DNA from: CBFHOS01 sp965657645
GTDB taxonomy: Bacteria; Pseudomonadota; Alphaproteobacteria; Puniceispirillales; Puniceispirillaceae
DNA length: 64,000 nucleotides
NCBI GenBank assembly: GCA_965657645.1
Contig: CBFHOS010000002.1
Location: forward strand, 1-64,000
Direction: 5' to 3'
Part shown: one piece after another, positions 63,874 through 64,000 of the stretch
Numbering within the stretch: position 1 is the stretch's first letter
How the letters are laid out: every line of letters starts with the position of its first letter
The notes under the pieces: model-generated
The model's input: only the letters and a program-made list of their open reading frames with translations
What the model was told of the DNA's origin: nothing
Database searches by the model: none
Made by a program: the position numbers and the translations under genes

Positions 63874-64000
63874 ATGAAGTCCATTACCATTACCCGCCCT
63901 GATGATTGGCATTTGCATCTTCGTGATGGATCAATGTTGGCGGCGGTTACGCCGGATAGCGCGGCGCATTTTGGCCGGGCGATCATCATGCCCAATCTGG
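63874..64000 (+). CDS. pyrC: Dihydroorotase, 5' part only
   Basis: The first 42 codons are visible, ending at the window edge. The product begins [19 protein letters not shown], and HxH in WHLHLRDG is the zinc-binding motif of class II dihydroorotases (PyrC). A Shine-Dalgarno-like GGAAGG precedes ATG 63874 at about 12 bp. It makes dihydroorotate in pyrimidine synthesis. Located 98 bp after znuA. Confidence 0.92.
   Translation, partial: MKSITITRPDDWHLHLRDGSMLAAVTPDSAAHFGRAIIMPNL

Overview
The window looks like chromosomal DNA of a free-living marine alphaproteobacterium. The base composition is moderate and the genes are densely packed, often with 4-bp ATGA overlaps. The content is dominated by uptake and breakdown of small nitrogen- and sulfur-containing organics: taurine, polyamines, quaternary amines, and perhaps ectoine-like compounds. 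The combination recalls SAR116-type ('Puniceispirillum'-like) bacteria or roseobacters. That assignment is an inference from gene content, not from a marker gene. I saw no rRNA, tRNA, CRISPR array, insertion sequence, integrase or phage gene.

Layout. 0-11.5 kb: the 3' part of a cytochrome P450, a Cys/Met-metabolism PLP enzyme, two GMC flavoprotein oxidoreductases, an RND efflux pair and an amidase. 11.6-13.6 kb: glutathione-dependent formaldehyde oxidation (class III alcohol dehydrogenase plus S-formylglutathione hydrolase). 13.6-17.9 kb: a tight operon of ureohydrolase, metal-free M24 hydrolase (ectoine hydrolase-like), M20 deacetylase and EamA transporter. 17.9-20.3 kb: family III CoA-transferase plus glutaryl-CoA dehydrogenase. 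20.5-22.2 kb: ribulose-phosphate epimerase and glutathionyl-hydroquinone reductase. 22.3-29.9 kb: a quaternary/methylated amine region with a DegT-type aminotransferase, a non-pyrrolysine MttB-family methyltransferase, a dimethylglycine/sarcosine dehydrogenase-like flavoprotein, TrhO, and a gamma-butyrobetaine dioxygenase-like enzyme, then PncA and an FAD monooxygenase.

31.7-44.6 kb is a coherent sulfonate (taurine) island. It holds a TauABC-type ABC transporter whose permease carries a very large extra N-terminal region, a taurine:pyruvate aminotransferase-like enzyme, a divergent MocR/TauR regulator with repeated operator-like sites between them, phosphate acetyltransferase, and a cytoplasmic SoeABC-type sulfite dehydrogenase. 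The expected central enzyme Xsc is not in the window. 44.7-46.7 kb: a membrane pyrophosphatase with the K+-dependent signature.

47.3-60.5 kb is a large polyamine region: two PuuB/DadA-like oxidoreductases, two PuuA-like glutamine synthetase homologues, a PotFGHI-type transporter, agmatinase, a SpuC-like aminotransferase and a glycerophosphodiesterase. Short tandem repeats with a different unit each time (12-24 bp) recur here at gene ends and intergenic gaps. 60.6-63.8 kb: zinc homeostasis (zur-znuB-znuC, divergent znuA, a Zur-box-like site between). The window ends in the start of pyrC (dihydroorotase).

Points most worth a second look are the TauC-like permease with about 400 extra residues, the duplicated operator elements between tpa and tauR, the DegT-MttB gene pair, the M24/M20 'ectoine-like' operon lacking DoeB, the strong hairpins after both substrate-binding protein genes, and the series of unrelated short tandem repeats at 47-61 kb.
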